Assembly (NCBI GenBank): GCA_016647705.1
Contig: CM028328.1
Location: 50,019,647 to 50,083,646 of the forward strand
Origin: Eucommia ulmoides
Lineage: Eukaryota; Streptophyta; Magnoliopsida; Garryales; Eucommiaceae
Reading direction: 5' to 3'
Length of the DNA stretch: 64,000 bases
The position numbers were made by a program, and so were the translations under genes. Of this stretch, positions 1 through 14,000 are shown piece by piece; within the stretch, counting starts at the first letter, position 1; every line of letters starts with the position of its first letter. Below the pieces are notes generated by a model. That model was not told where the DNA came from. It saw only the letters and a list, made by a program, of their open reading frames with translations, and made no database searches.

Positions 1-732
1 AATTTTTCCTATTATTTATGTTGGATGTGTATTGCCCATAAATAAGTCTACTAACCGTATTGTACTGATCGATTTGTGTTGCGTTTAGATATGTATTACC
101 CCTAAATAAGTCGACTATCAACCTTGTACAGTGTTGCACTGTGTTGTTCATGACATCAGTATATTATGATCCTTCGTAACGCCTGGTACTGAGCCCAGTT
201 TTTTCCTATCTTCCATAAACCACTACCCTTTTTTTTTTTTTTTTTTTTTTTTTCCCAACAGCAATTTCAAACATTGTTTATTCTTCTTGTGAAAAGTTAG
301 AACTTGGAACCCTTTTTGTTCTCTGTTCGTTGCTTCAAAATGATGTAAAAATTTGTTTGATTCTTACAATGGCATTATGTGAAAACCTCAAAATCCTTCT
401 TGACACGAGTTCATATTTCATCCATACTGATCATTATTTCATGTTACCGTTTTGTTCTTGTGAATGAAACATCATCTTTTGCATATTAATTATGAAAGAA
501 TAGTGATTTCCTATCCAGGAAATTTTTTCTTCCATGATTCACTCGAAACTGTTCTTTGTTAGCTGGTTATTGTGGCAAAATTTCTTCTTGTGTTTTATTA
601 GCTTCATTCAAGTCAAAGGGTGGTCTATTCTCATTACTACTTTTCTTTTCAATAGTTAGTGTGAACATGGAGAGGCAACTATTGGTTGTACTTGGTGTTG
701 ATTATAATTCTGTACGTAATGGTTTTTTATAG
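1..732 (+). other. Intron (upstream part) of NRPC2
   Basis: No exon is visible before position 733. This stretch ends in an acceptor AG at 731-732 and contains a long T run (230-253). It is closely repeated at 33247-33937, so it belongs to the duplicated block described there. The RPC2 residues expected just before the first visible exon are absent, so this is the 3' part of an intron whose donor lies outside the window. Confidence 0.7.
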
Positions 733-3700
733 GATTATGTTGGGAACAAGCGGTTGGAGCTATCTGGCCAATTATTATCCCTACTTTTTGAGGTAACTCT
801 TTTTTTAATATATTCGGACGCAAAAGCCTACTTTTGATTTATTTTTTTGTGGATGTATCTTAGACTTGTAAGTTTTTGTAGGATTTGTTCAAGACAATGA
901 ATGACGAGGCCAGGAAGACCGCTGATCTGAAATTAGCAAAGCCAAGTAGGTCTTTCAGGTTTGACATTTCTCAAGTAAGTTCTCGACACATAACTATCTT
1001 GCTTGAATAAGTCTACTATGAAATCCATTACGAAGTGCATGCATATTGCTACATCACACTGAAGTTCTCAGAGAAAAAACCTCCATCATCATATCTCCTT
1101 GATTTGTCCTTGCCTTTTGTCTCCCTCCCCTTTTCACATCTGGAAGCTTACATGTATATTTTGGGTTTCATTCTGTATTTTAACTTTACTTGTAAGCTTC
1201 ATATTTCCAGTTAATAGGGAAAGATATCATAACTAAAGGCTTAGAAAGATCACTTTCTACTGGCAACTGGGATGTGAAACGTTTCAGAATGCACCGTAAG
1301 GGCATGACACAGGTATATTCTGCTTTACAACTTCGTTTTCGTTGACATAGAATAGATGCCCCCCACCCATGTAAGAAATAACACGGTATAACTTACAGAA
1401 ATTTCGTCTTGTAGGCTGTAGCGAGACTATCATATATCGCAACCTTGGGCTACATGACAAGGATCTTACCACAATTTGAGAAATCAAGGAAAGTTAGTGG
1501 ACCAAGAGCGTTGCAGCCTAGCCAGGTGAGGGATAATAAAGCTAAGTAGTTTATAGCTTGTTTTAATTTGATTCCTTCAGGTTTTTAATATTGCAACCCT
1601 TCTCTATGTTTTGATTTTGTACTTGTGCACTTGCTGCTCAACTTCTATTGCAGTGGGGCATGCTTTGCCCCTGCGACACTCCAGAAGGTGAAGCTTGTGG
1701 ACTGGTGAAAAATTTGGCCCTTATGACTCACGTTACAACTGATGAAGAGGAGGGCCGTATTATTTCTCTGGTATTATTTTTTTCTTTTTCCAATTAAATC
1801 ATTTTTTTGCTCATTATGTACTAGGGGTGTGTCTTTTAAGATGGAAGACCCAGTGGGTAGTAAACCATCTCGTGAAACTAGTAGATGCTTCTAAATGTAC
1901 GCCCTGTTTTGCTATGTTTCAGTATGATATATATATCGAGCGGTTTGGTAGGACTAGATGTGCTATTTGTCTGGACAGAAGTGGAGTTGGAGTTTCCACG
2001 TGTTGAGCTGCGGCTGATGAAGAGCTTTGTGGTAGAACCAGCTTTCAGTGCAAAGAAATTACAAAGCTTTGTTCTATTTATTGCTAGTAGAAACTAGTGT
2101 GTGATCTAAGATGTGGGTTTTGCTTTGGTTAAATCTATATGGATTCTAGTACTTCTATGAACTTTATTTAGTTGCATTTTCTGTAGAAGTAAGGCTTAGT
2201 ACATCCCCTTTGTCCTATATTAATTTTGATTTGTTATTGATTGAGCTCTCCTTGTGCCACTGGGGTTCCTCTGTCGGGTTTCCCCTTTAAAGAAACTGTT
2301 AAAGTTCATCCATCTCCCAATCCTGAACATTTCTCCGCAGTATTGGATACTGGATGGTAAATATTTGCGATTTTCGCATACTTTGTTGAACTTGTAATGC
2401 GATAGCCCGTGATCTTGTTGGTATCATACTATGGGTTTCTTTTTTCTGTTCAACTTAGATCATTTTAAAGGATTGGTCATTTCGTATATGACATAATGTT
2501 AATCTAAAGAGACCGCTCAAAGTTGTGTTTTTTCCTTCTCATTCTTTCTTGTTTCTAATGCTGGTTGCACAAAATATGACTGCGACGATTATAATTTATC
2601 ATGTTTATCTAAGTGAATTGTATGGACATTGGATTGCTTCTTTGATTAATATGGATATGGATTTAGCATATTCATTATCAAAGTTTAATTGCTTGGGAAG
2701 ACTTACATTATTGGCGTAATGATTCCATCTTAAGTATTTTACGTTACTGTCTTCTGCGTAGTGGAACAACTTGACCAAAAAAACTGCATTTCATTTGAAT
2801 ATCTAGAGTTCATTCGTCATTGTGCGTTCATTTAATTTTTTGGGTTCCTTTTCCTGTTTATATTTTTTGTGATTGTATTCATTGATTTGTCATTAGTGCT
2901 ACACTTTGGGGGTTGAAGACTTCGAAATACTATCTGGGGAAGAGCTTCATACACCAAATTCGTTTCTGATTATCTTAAATGGGCTTATTCTTGGCAAGCA
3001 TAGGAGGCTGCAGGTAGAGTTTAAAAATGAAGAAACTTTACAAGAATGTCGAATGTTTTCCTTAAATGCAATATGTATATGCTCATTGTACAATTTGATT
3101 TGTGTAGCATTTTGCTACTGTGATGAGAAAGCTGCGGAGGGCTGGCAAAATTGGCGAATTCATAAGCATCTTTGTGAATGAGAAGCAAGTAAGCACTTAT
3201 AGCTGATGAATGATGATGCTTGACATTTTCTCATTTAGGCTGTGCTTATATCTACATAACTATCCATGCCTATTTTAAAAAATAAAAATAAAAATAAAAA
3301 TGAAACTATCCATAAGGATTCTTTACATGTAAAAGAACTTTCTTCAGCTGTATGAGGTGGCACACAATCTGTTTTTTAACCTGTGACTTTTATGCTAGTG
3401 TTGTTTTGATTTGTTCAATTTGGTTTAATTTATTTATGTCCCATGGTGTTAATGTACTTCTCAGAAATGGCTTTGCACCTACTATCATGTCCACTGACCT
3501 GAGTAACCTAAATGGAATGAAATACTTGTCCTTTTGTATCATGAATTGTTCAATAGATCTTGTTGAATGAAGGAAGGAGCCCGTTCAACACCCCATCCAA
3601 ACGCTTCAAAACTGAATCATTAACTAATTCAATTAAGTGTGTTTGATAAAAAATGAAGTGCCCACTTAAAAGAATCATCACTTAAAAATTGTTTAAGATT

Positions 3701-5052
3701 TTTTAGTGATGTGCCTCTTCATTATCACCTATTATTTACAACAACAATAACAAAGTCTTTGTACCACCGTATTAGGATTGGCTATATGAATCCTTTTGCG
3801 CCATATAGATCGTTTAAGGGCCATTCACTCCGATAACTTCAAACCTATCAAGTGGTTCCTAATTGCGTAATCTCACGTTTTCTTGGGTCTATTCCCCTCC
3901 CCGGAGCACCTGCCGTTTGAATTAAATCACATTTTCGCACCAGTTCGTCTTCAGGTTTTTTATACACATGTCCAAACCACTGGAAACAATTTTTTTCCTA
4001 CTTATCTTCAATAGATGCTATTCCTAATCTCTCGCTAATAATCTCATTCCTAAGTCTATGTTTGCTTACTATTCATCCACCTCAACATCTTCATATTTGC
4101 TACCCCTACTTTCTGCACCTGCCTTTATTTACGACCCAACATTCTAAACCATAGAGGATTGCCGTTCTTATTGCAGTTTTGTAGAACTTTTGTTTCAATT
4201 TCAGTGGTATTTTATGATCTGAAATCATCTCAACTGCATTCTCCACTACATCATGCCTCGACTTTGTGTGTAATGTTCTCCTCAATTTCTACATTCCCCT
4301 GAAGTGTAGAACCTAAGTATTTAAAATTAACCCTAGGCAACCCTAAGTACTTAAAATTAACCCATCTTGAGTGTGTTTCGTCACTTCATTCATCACTAAC
4401 CCCAAGAGGTTGTTGACCCACAAGAATGAGAGGTAATCTTAAGGTTATATGATGCTTGAATAATTGGATAATTGAATGAATGTCAATTAATTCATAGACT
4501 TGTAGGAAAAGAAAACCATAAACCTCTAAGAAAAAAAAAAAACTAGTCCTAATATTTGTAGGAAACGAAAACATAAAAATAGAAAACAAACTAGTTCTAA
4601 TACTTGTAGGAAAAGAAAAATAAAAATAGGAAAAAACGAAAATCCTAGTTGAACATGGAAACAATAAATAAAATCTTGTTTACCTAGATTATAATAATGC
4701 CTCAGGGGTACAAAACTTCTAATGATTTGTTAAATATTGATATGATATGGCATGATGTGATTGGTTTTAAAGTTAGCTCAACCTGCCAGTGATGGCCTAT
4801 TATCCACTTCGTGACCAATCAAAACTATATCGAGTTTATCAGTACTTGCAAGTTGGGTTGTTCGTGGGCCTGGAGGCATGTAAGTTGGGTTGTTCGTGGG
4901 CCTGGAGGCATGTATAGCCCGCCCAACACACAATTTTAGGGATTACGGAGAATTTAAGCCCAAGGGCTGGGTTGGGACTTCAATAGGGCCGGGATAAGGC
5001 CTAAGTTTTTATCTTTAGGTCTGGCTCGACCAAGTGATTTATCATTATTTAA

Positions 5053-5092
<40 letters not shown>

Positions 5093-8000
5093 ACATATGT
5101 AACTTAATAATGGATGTATAATTTTTGGTTAAATGAGCTTTCGCGCATTGTTTTTGTTTATTAAATTTTGGTTGGATGAATTTTGATTAATAGGATGTTG
5201 ACTAGGCTTGGGTTTTTTTATTTATAATAAAATATATTTTGTTATGAAAATGATTTTTCAATTTATATGAAAAAAATTATAGGGCTGGGCTTGAGCTTAC
5301 TTCTTTTAGTAGTGGGAGGGCTTGGGCTGGGATGTAGGGCCTGAAGACTGGGCTTGGGTGACCTCGGACCTTGAATGAAGTACTGACAATAATTTCAATG
5401 AAACTAGTATCTTCTATGCACTTAACGTTGCTAAATGCTTGTCATTTTACTTTTCCTTTGATGGTAGAAGATCCTGTGATCAATTTTCTTTTATTTGCTG
5501 TAACTGCCAGATTGTATTATTGGTTATACCTATATTAATGATCATATGTAGATAAGTCATCCTGTAAAATGCTTTGCAGCGTTGTGTTTACATTGCTTCG
5601 GATGGTGGTCGTGTTTGTCGTCCACTTGTAATAGCTGACAAAGGTGTATCCAGGATTAAAGAACACCATATGAAGGAGTTGAAGGTGGGTATTTTCATAG
5701 CTCTTGTTGTTTGCAATGTTGTGCATTCATCTTATTGGACATTCTTCCTTTGAAGGATGGAGTTCGAAATTTTGACTGTTTCCTAAGAGACGGTTTGATG
5801 GAGTATCTTGACGTTAATGAGCAGAATAACGCAATGGTTTGTTCCACTTCATGTTTTGCAGTTAAACAGTGCAATTTAATGTACTATTTATGTGGACAAA
5901 TAATTTTGCTGCATAATTTTTTTAATAGATTGCTTTGTATGAAGGAGAGGCTACACCAGAAACGACGCACATTGAAATTGAACCTTTCACTATCCTAGGT
6001 GTTTGTGCTGGGTTGATTCCTTTTCCTCATCATAACCAGTCACCCAGAAATACTTATCAGGTTTATTGACAAGTCTATTTGGATATCTTGAATATTTCAT
6101 TGATCTTGAGATATATACCTGTCTTATATATGTGTGATATTGTTTTTCCCTTCAATAATATCATGTTGATATTTATTCACTTTATATAGTGTGCAATGGG
6201 GAAGCAAGCTATGGGAAATATTGCTTATAACCAGGCAAGTGGCAATACATATATATAGAAATATCCTTTTTTATTTTTCTTATTCGAATTGCCTGGATTG
6301 CAGTAACTTTTTCTTGGTGTGTCAAAAGTTACGTTTCATGTTTATATCATCTGTCGTGCTATTGTATTGCATTTATATTTTAATTTTAGTTTATAAACGA
6401 TTTCAATTTCCTAGTAGTGTATATGATGGAATGCATGATTAGTGTTCCTGTTTCTTTAGTAGCTTTGCCTACCAAAGATTAAAATTGGGGTCTTAAATGT
6501 TTTTTTGGGTAAAATTTGAGGACGTCGAACCAAGTGTGCGCCAAAACAACTTGTGTGTGCTTCGTCAGCTCATGAACAGACTAGGTTACATAGTGGCTTC
6601 CTTTGCTTCCTATTATCAATTAACGAGGACGTAAGGCAGACTTGGGCACCTATCTGTTCGTTCATTTTGTTGTGGGCCTTATGGATCCTAACTATTTTTA
6701 TCCTCTATTTCTATTGTTACTCTCATCTCGTAAGCCCCGATATACAACTTCATTGATTAGAACTGTTTCGAATACGTCTTAAGTATGGTTAAGCAGTTTA
6801 ATTATTATTGATGCCAAGTATCTAGGTTTAGTTTCTTGCATCCTTGCTTATCCAGAAAAAGAACATATATATATACACACATATACATATATATATACAC
6901 ATATACATATATATATATATATGTTGGGTCACTTTTGCAAGGTTGTGAATCCTGTATCCTCCATTACGTTCTTCTTTAGCTCTTTTCCAATATATTTTGG
7001 TTTCTCTGTTTTACGTCTGCGATCAAATTGCCGTACATTCTGACAACAATTAATCCATTACTTTGTAGTTATGCCGGATGGACAGTTTAATATACCTTTT
7101 GGTGTATCCTCAACGGCCGTTATTGACGACACGGACAATTGAGCTGGTTGGTAGACTCAATTTTCAAGGCATGTTTAATACTATAATTATGGTTTGGGTT
7201 AATGATTTTATTTGCAGATTAACTACGACAAACTCGGAGCGGGCCAGAATGCAACTGTTGCTGTTATGAGTTATAGTGGATATGATATTGAAGATGCAAT
7301 AGTTATGAATAAATCATCGCTGGATCGTGGCTTTGGGCGTTGCATTGCAGTGAAAAAGTAACTAGCGGCTCACCTTAATTGATTTGATTATACTTTGAAT
7401 AATTTCAGGAGGTTTAGTAATTTGCTAGATAAATTTACCCCATCTTTTGAAAATTTTCTTAAAAGGTTTTTTTCAATGCTTTTCATGGAACAGATTAAGT
7501 GCTATGAAGCTGAAGTATGAAAACAATGCGTCCGACAGAATAATCAGGCCGCAAAGAGAGGGTTACGATGCAGACAAGATGCAGGTTACGACTCATTATT
7601 GTTGCATTATTTACATTATTAATGCAGATTAACGGAAACTTCAATAAATATCTCCTTTAGGGGAGCTTCTGGAGGTTTGTGAATAGTGTCGGCATGTTCT
7701 GTGTCAGCATATCGGTTTCTTGAGTTTAATCACTAGTTAATTGATTAGTCACTAGTCAAAAGGTTTTGGATCAACTGGAACATAAAAACAGGCGAATTGG
7801 GCAATTTAGCCACCCACATCTATGATCTTACCCTGTTTTCATTTACACATGCATGCACTTTCTCACCAATAAGTAGAAAAATTGTGGGGATGGGGACTAG
7901 ACCAGAACCTTGTACAATATAAAACAACCAAGTTGAATAGCTTACTGAAACAAGCAGCGAAGATGGAAGAACATACAATGCTCTTATATGTTATTTCTTT

Positions 8001-11000
8001 TGTATGATTAATTTCAATGTGGAAAATTAATTCAGGAAAATATTTATATTGGACAATATATAATATTCGGTAGAAATATTTTGGTTGTCCCTTATCCTTT
8101 AGTGTACTTATTCTATATCTTTATACTGTTCCTTCTATTATTATTTTTTTCACTTGTAAATCCTTATGAAGAGTTGGGGACTGTACTTATAGAGGGAGCA
8201 GCTGCTGTTTTTGTTGGGAAGGCAAAGCCTTATAGTCTATAAACATACCATAATTCTGGAAATGAAAATTGGAGAAGGTCATTGGCTGAATGTTTTGGGT
8301 TATAGCCAACTCTTCAGAGTATTTTCCAACGCCTATTACTAGCCAACTCTTCAGAGTATTTTCCAACGCCTATTAATCAGCTAAATAATGAATCACCTGC
8401 ACTTTTTTTCCCATCTCGGGCCATTGTCGACTTGGACCCTTTCAAATAGCCTTTTTAGACATTCATTTTCCTTATTTTGATGATGTATGTTGATTTTTCA
8501 ACTCAGAAATGCTTAATGGGCAATCATCATGTTCTTTGTGTAGATTTTGGATGATGATGGAATTGCAGCTCCTGGAGAAATAATTAGATCACGTGACATT
8601 TATATTAATAAGCAAAGTCCAATTGTTACGAGGGGGGCAATGGTTCCACCCACGGGATTGCCTGATAGGTAAGCTTTTCCTTTATGAAGTGTATTTTTTT
8701 TCTTTTTTCTTTTTTGTCTTAATTTGTTTGCAGCAATAATGCTTAATATATTTATTACACCCAGTGCATATAAGTCCAACGTACAAAGGTACTCAGGGTC
8801 TGAAGGGGTGACATCTGTTGTGGATAGAGTAGCACTTTGCTCTGACAAGGATAACAATTTATGTATTAAATTCATGATTCGGCAGACTCGTAGACCAGAG
8901 GTAAGTAGTTCAAATTCAATTTGGTAATGGTGAGTAGTAACTACACGTTTATTCTCATTTGCGTGTGTTTGTGCTCATCTCTTCTCCTCTCATGTGCACA
9001 CAAAAAAAATTATTGTGTGTTTATTTTACTCAGCTTGGCGACAAATTTAGTAGTAGACATGGACAGAAAGGAGTTTGTGGCACCATTATTCAACAGGAAG
9101 ACTTCCCATTCACTGAACGTGGCATTTGCCCAGATTTAATTATGAATCCTCATGGATTTCCCAGGTATTGTGATTTTTGGCCCAAGGCTCTGTATCTGTT
9201 ATGTTTGATGTAAAGATTGATGAAAACAAACGAAAATTAGAAATCTGATACACACTACTATTATTAGTAGCTGGGGAATGAAATGAGGGTAGTCACAATT
9301 TTGAAAGACAGTGTTGCATTGAATGGATACGCTGTGTCATAGTGCATGTGTGCTTTACCACTGAACAACTTCTATCCTATTCCTGGCTAATTATGCATTG
9401 TTATTGTGTTTTCAAAGCACGTAATTGGAAAAAGAATTTAATGGGTACATGCAGCGATACCAAGTTGAATGCTGTGGTTAATTTGCTATGGATACCAGGT
9501 AAAATTACAGCAGCGGGGCCAGGATTTTATCTCTGCAGGGGCGAAAATACTAAGATTTATCTTATTTATTTTGGTTCTTTAAAATTTTTTAGGACAATTT
9601 TTCAAGCAGCAATACTCGCATTATTGGTCAGTAATTGTGTATAAGATCCAATGTTCTCTCTTTTTTTTTCCCCTTTGAAGTATGCATCAGTTGTAGAAGA
9701 TTTTTCCTTATTAAAATTAAATAAAAATTATCTTAATTCTATTAGAACTAATAATTCAAATATAAGTGGCATAAAAAATTGTATAATTAACTTTTAAAAA
9801 TGGTGATATGCAATACTGAAAATTCAGATGTTTATAGTCACAGCAAAAAAAAAATAAATAAATAAAAATAAAAATATCGATATTGAAAAATGTTCAAATA
9901 AATATTCTTAACTCCTTACAGTTAAGCAGAGAAACATATTCTAAATTTAAATGATCTTTAAAGTTAAAATTCCAAAACTTTTCATACCAAATAGGGGGCT
10001 TTTGTTGTATGAAAACATTCTTGGATTTGATTTGTATTGTGAATTTTGGTAAAGATACATTTTGGTGATATTTATGCTCAGTAATAATGAACTTTAGTAA
10101 TGATAGATCATTAAACATGATTGAGAAAGGGGCACTTCTTAAATGTATAAAACTTACAAGTTGCTAAACATATGAAGAACATGTCACTTGAAACTGAGGG
10201 GGGGGCCGTGGTCCCTGTAAGTAATGCCACTTTCCGCCTTTGAATAACAGGATTAAGGTTAAAGGAGGAGATGAAGAATAGAAATGGAAAAGAGTGCACC
10301 CATTCAAAATTTGATTCCACTACCGCCTACCAAATAAGATATAAAATGTTTCTCGTAATTGCCTAGACATTTGTTTAGCTAATCTATTAGTGTCTCATTC
10401 GCTAAATATGATTATTGAGCATGTAGATTCTGCATTAGAGAATATTTAGCAAGTCATGTGAAGGAGTGTCAAATAATTGTTTGGTACATGTTCACCATGG
10501 TGGCTTCTATTTTGAAATGTCCTTGTTTCCTAGCTTATTTTGATGGCAAAGTGACATCCTCGCAACCTCTTAACACGTATCTAAACAAATTGTCTCTACC
10601 ATGTTAATCTTCAGCCGGATGACTGTTGGAAAGATGATAGAGCTTCTTGGCAGTAAAGCTGGAGTGTCAAGCGGTAAGTTTCATTATGGCAGTGCATTCG
10701 GCGAACCTAGTGGTCATGCTGACAGAGTTGAAGCTATAAGGTGCACTATTTCTCATTGGTAGAACCTCTAATTTTGCGGTTCTGCTTTCTGATCATTATT
10801 TCATGCTTTTGCAGTGAAACCCTTGTGAAACATGGTTTTAGTTATAGTGGCAAGGACCTTATTTATTCAGGTTTGTCTTATATATTCCCATCATCTATCA
10901 AAACTTCATTTACTGTACTGTTTGATTTAAATCTATAAAAGATTAGGGTAAAGGAAAAACGTTGTTTAAATACACGTCAACCGGCTTACCTTTAAGGCAT

Positions 11001-14000
11001 CTTTTAAACGTGAACCTTGTTGGAAAAGCTAGGAAGCACCAACACTCCGGTGTCTGACACGCGTCCGACCCATGTTGGCATTTTTTTATTTTAGATTTCG
11101 ACACAGCACCGACACACGAAATGAACGTGTCAGACACTTCAAAAGCCCGTGTTGTGAATTTTTTGAGGGATCAATTTTGTAATTACATTATTATTTAAGG
11201 GGTGTATCATATAATTTGATATTAAATAACCCTATTAAATGTGTTTTTCACAATTGGAGAAATGAGAAAGACAGAAAGCCAACCGTCTTATCCACTGATG
11301 AAGGGTGTGAAGATGATAATCAATCAATCGACCTCGAGTGATTTTTTTTTTTTTTTTTTCTTGCTTTTATTTATGTGAATTTTTTAAATGTGAATATTGC
11401 TTTCAACTTTGAAGATCTATGAATTTTTTTTTTTTTTTATTGAATGAATCTAGTTAATGGCACATGTTTTTCGTTAATTCGGCTAACATATTTAAAAATA
11501 TATATATGTATTTATTGACGTGTTCTTGTCGTGTCTGTGTCTGGATTTTTGAGATATTGTGGTATCGCCGTGTCTGTGTCGTGTCGTGTGTCCGTGTTTG
11601 TGCTTCATAATGGAAAAGTTAACGATCCTGCTAGTCTTAAGTTGGAGTCAAGTGTGGACAGAAGCAACCGAAAATCGAATTTCCCAACCTTTGGTCAAGA
11701 CTTAATCTCATCCAGTTGAGATTGTTGGGCTGCGGAAGTTCTTCTCCAAATGAAGTGCAGCTTGTCTCTAATGAGGTGCTTTATAATATTTCATGTGTTT
11801 ATATTAGTTTGTCTATGCTTGGATTGTTGGCATAGGTAACTTTAGGTGGCTAACGAATTTGAAAGAAACTAAAGACCTTACAATAAGTAAAATTAAGATT
11901 TGAGCCTCATCTTCTTAGAGCGTTATAGTGATTTATTGAATTTAATAAAATAATGATGCATGTTTGAAATATAGTGATATGTTATATACAACTCTTGCAA
12001 TTTCGAAAACTTTTCCTTTTAATTGAATATTTTTCTTGAGAATTGCCAGGGTCTCTTGACTTGGTTGGTTATAGAGGGTGAGGGAGAAGACTTGACATTG
12101 TTAAAAGGGTATTTCTGTCTTTACTGTATTATTTAGGATTTCCTGTACGCAGGGTTTGCTGTATTGTTTCTTCGTTTTTCAATATAAATAGAGGGAGAGG
12201 CTACCACAATGAAACAAGCCATCTCATTCTTTTCATGTCACATTTTTTACTTTAACATAATATCTAGAGCAGGTTATGAGAGATTGATTCCATAGATCTG
12301 TTCAAACCATTTTTTTTCCTCCTCCCTACTGTTCATACGAAAAAAACCAAAAAGGGAAAAGAAAAAAAAAACGAAACTGAAACCCTAGCATTCCACAAGC
12401 CCTCGCCGCCGCTGCCTCCTATCAAACACTCAGGTCCGCTGTCGTCCAGGCCATTTTGAGCCTTGCCGCTGTCATCTACGCTAGTCCGAGCCTCCACCAC
12501 CTATCATTGTCCCCAAAATCGAGCCGTACCATCATCGCGAACCAAATCCCATACTCGCCGTCCACCATCGATGTCGTCCACGTTGCCGCCGTCTCCTCTG
12601 ACGTCGCCGACCATCACCGGCGCCTCGCCGGCTGTTGATTGCCCGAAATCGAAACTCACGGCCTTCGCTGGGTCTTGTTTGTGAGTATGGTTCAGATTGT
12701 CCCGATTAGAGAGTAATTTGGACCAGATCTGAGCAAGTATTGTTCGTAAGTACTATTTGTTCGATTGTCCAGATTTGAGACAGTATTCTGGATTAGATCT
12801 AATGGCCCGGATGTTCATGAGTATTGTTTTGCTTATGATGTTTTTCATTTAAGCCCTACAATTGTTTGTGGTGTTGGTTTGTTTCCCTTGTGCAAGTTGT
12901 TTGTTAGTTGTTGTATTGACATGTATTAATGTCAATAGCTACACCTCAACCGTTAACAACCCATAAGTTGAACGGAACCAATTATTTAAATTGGTTTAAA
13001 GTTGTGAAAATAGCCCTCACCGGATAAGGGAAATATCGTCATCTCACGGAATCCATCCCGACAAAAGATGATAAAAAGTATGACGAATGGATTCAAGCTG
13101 ATGTGCAGATTGTAGTATCATTGTGGAATTCGATGTAGTCTCAAGTTGTTGATCTCTGTACTCATCTAGATAAGTGCAAAACCATATGGGAGTATCTTCG
13201 TGTGTTATATTCCAGTAGAGTACTTCTAACTTCAGCAAGACACGCAATCCGTTACAAATTATTTTGTCACATTCAACAGCCTCTATGAGGAGTTGAATAC
13301 TATCCTACCGTTGACTATCAATCTAAACAAAATGCAAAAGCAACGTGAGCAGATGGTTGTCATGAAGTTCTTGGTTGGATTAGGCCTAGAATTTGAACCA
13401 GTCCGATCTCAGATCCTTTCCAGTGCTACTCTTCCCACTATCACTGAAATGTATTCTCACGTCTCGCGTAGCACTACTAAGGACAATGTTTATGGCTTGA
13501 GGTCGTTTGCGTCGTCTGAGCATTCGGTGCTTATTACTCAGATCTCTACACGAGATTGTGGTGTTCCACTCAGTGGTGGTCGTGGTGGTGCCCTCGGGGG
13601 TGGACGTAGTGGTTGTGGCTCATATCGACAATGTTCTTTTTGTGGAAAGGAGAATCATACTCAAGAAACATATTGGGATTTAGTTGGCCGTCCACCCAAA
13701 TTCGCCAATGCAGTGACATCTGATCCAAATACTTCTACTATTCCAGAATCTCAAGCAGCCAAGGACATTTCTGATGATGAATATGCTCAATTCCTTCAGT
13801 ATAAGGCATCCCAGCAGGCATCTCTTCCCATTGCTTCTTTAGCTCAATGAGGTACTTTGACTACTTGTCTTTCTTCCCCTCCCACACCCTGGGTCATAAA
13901 TTTTGCTGCCACTGATCACATGTCAGGTACCTCTTCCCTCTTTACACATATTCAGTCATTTTCTTCGTTTTCTCTAGTTACAGTTGCTGATGGTTCCACT

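Noticed and set aside
1284-1487. Minus-strand 67-codon ORF, also at 34485-34673
   Set aside because: It is the antisense shadow of NRPC2 exons in the gene and its duplicate; the sense strand carries the conserved RPC2 reading.
5711-5998. 95-codon ORF
   Set aside because: It is a read-through of two NRPC2 exons and the intron between them.
7147-7156. Alternative donor GT at 7151, four bases after the chosen one
   Set aside because: Using it puts a stop codon at the start of the next exon; the donor at 7147 gives the conserved [13 protein letters not shown] join.
10673-10680. GGTAAGT that looks like a strong splice donor
   Set aside because: The following codons ([11 protein letters not shown]) continue the conserved RPC2 sequence, so it is exonic.
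12456-12684. Two overlapping ORFs of 60-73 codons in the copia leader
   Set aside because: Low-complexity Ser/Pro/Thr/Ala-rich leader between PBS and gag, with no family signature.
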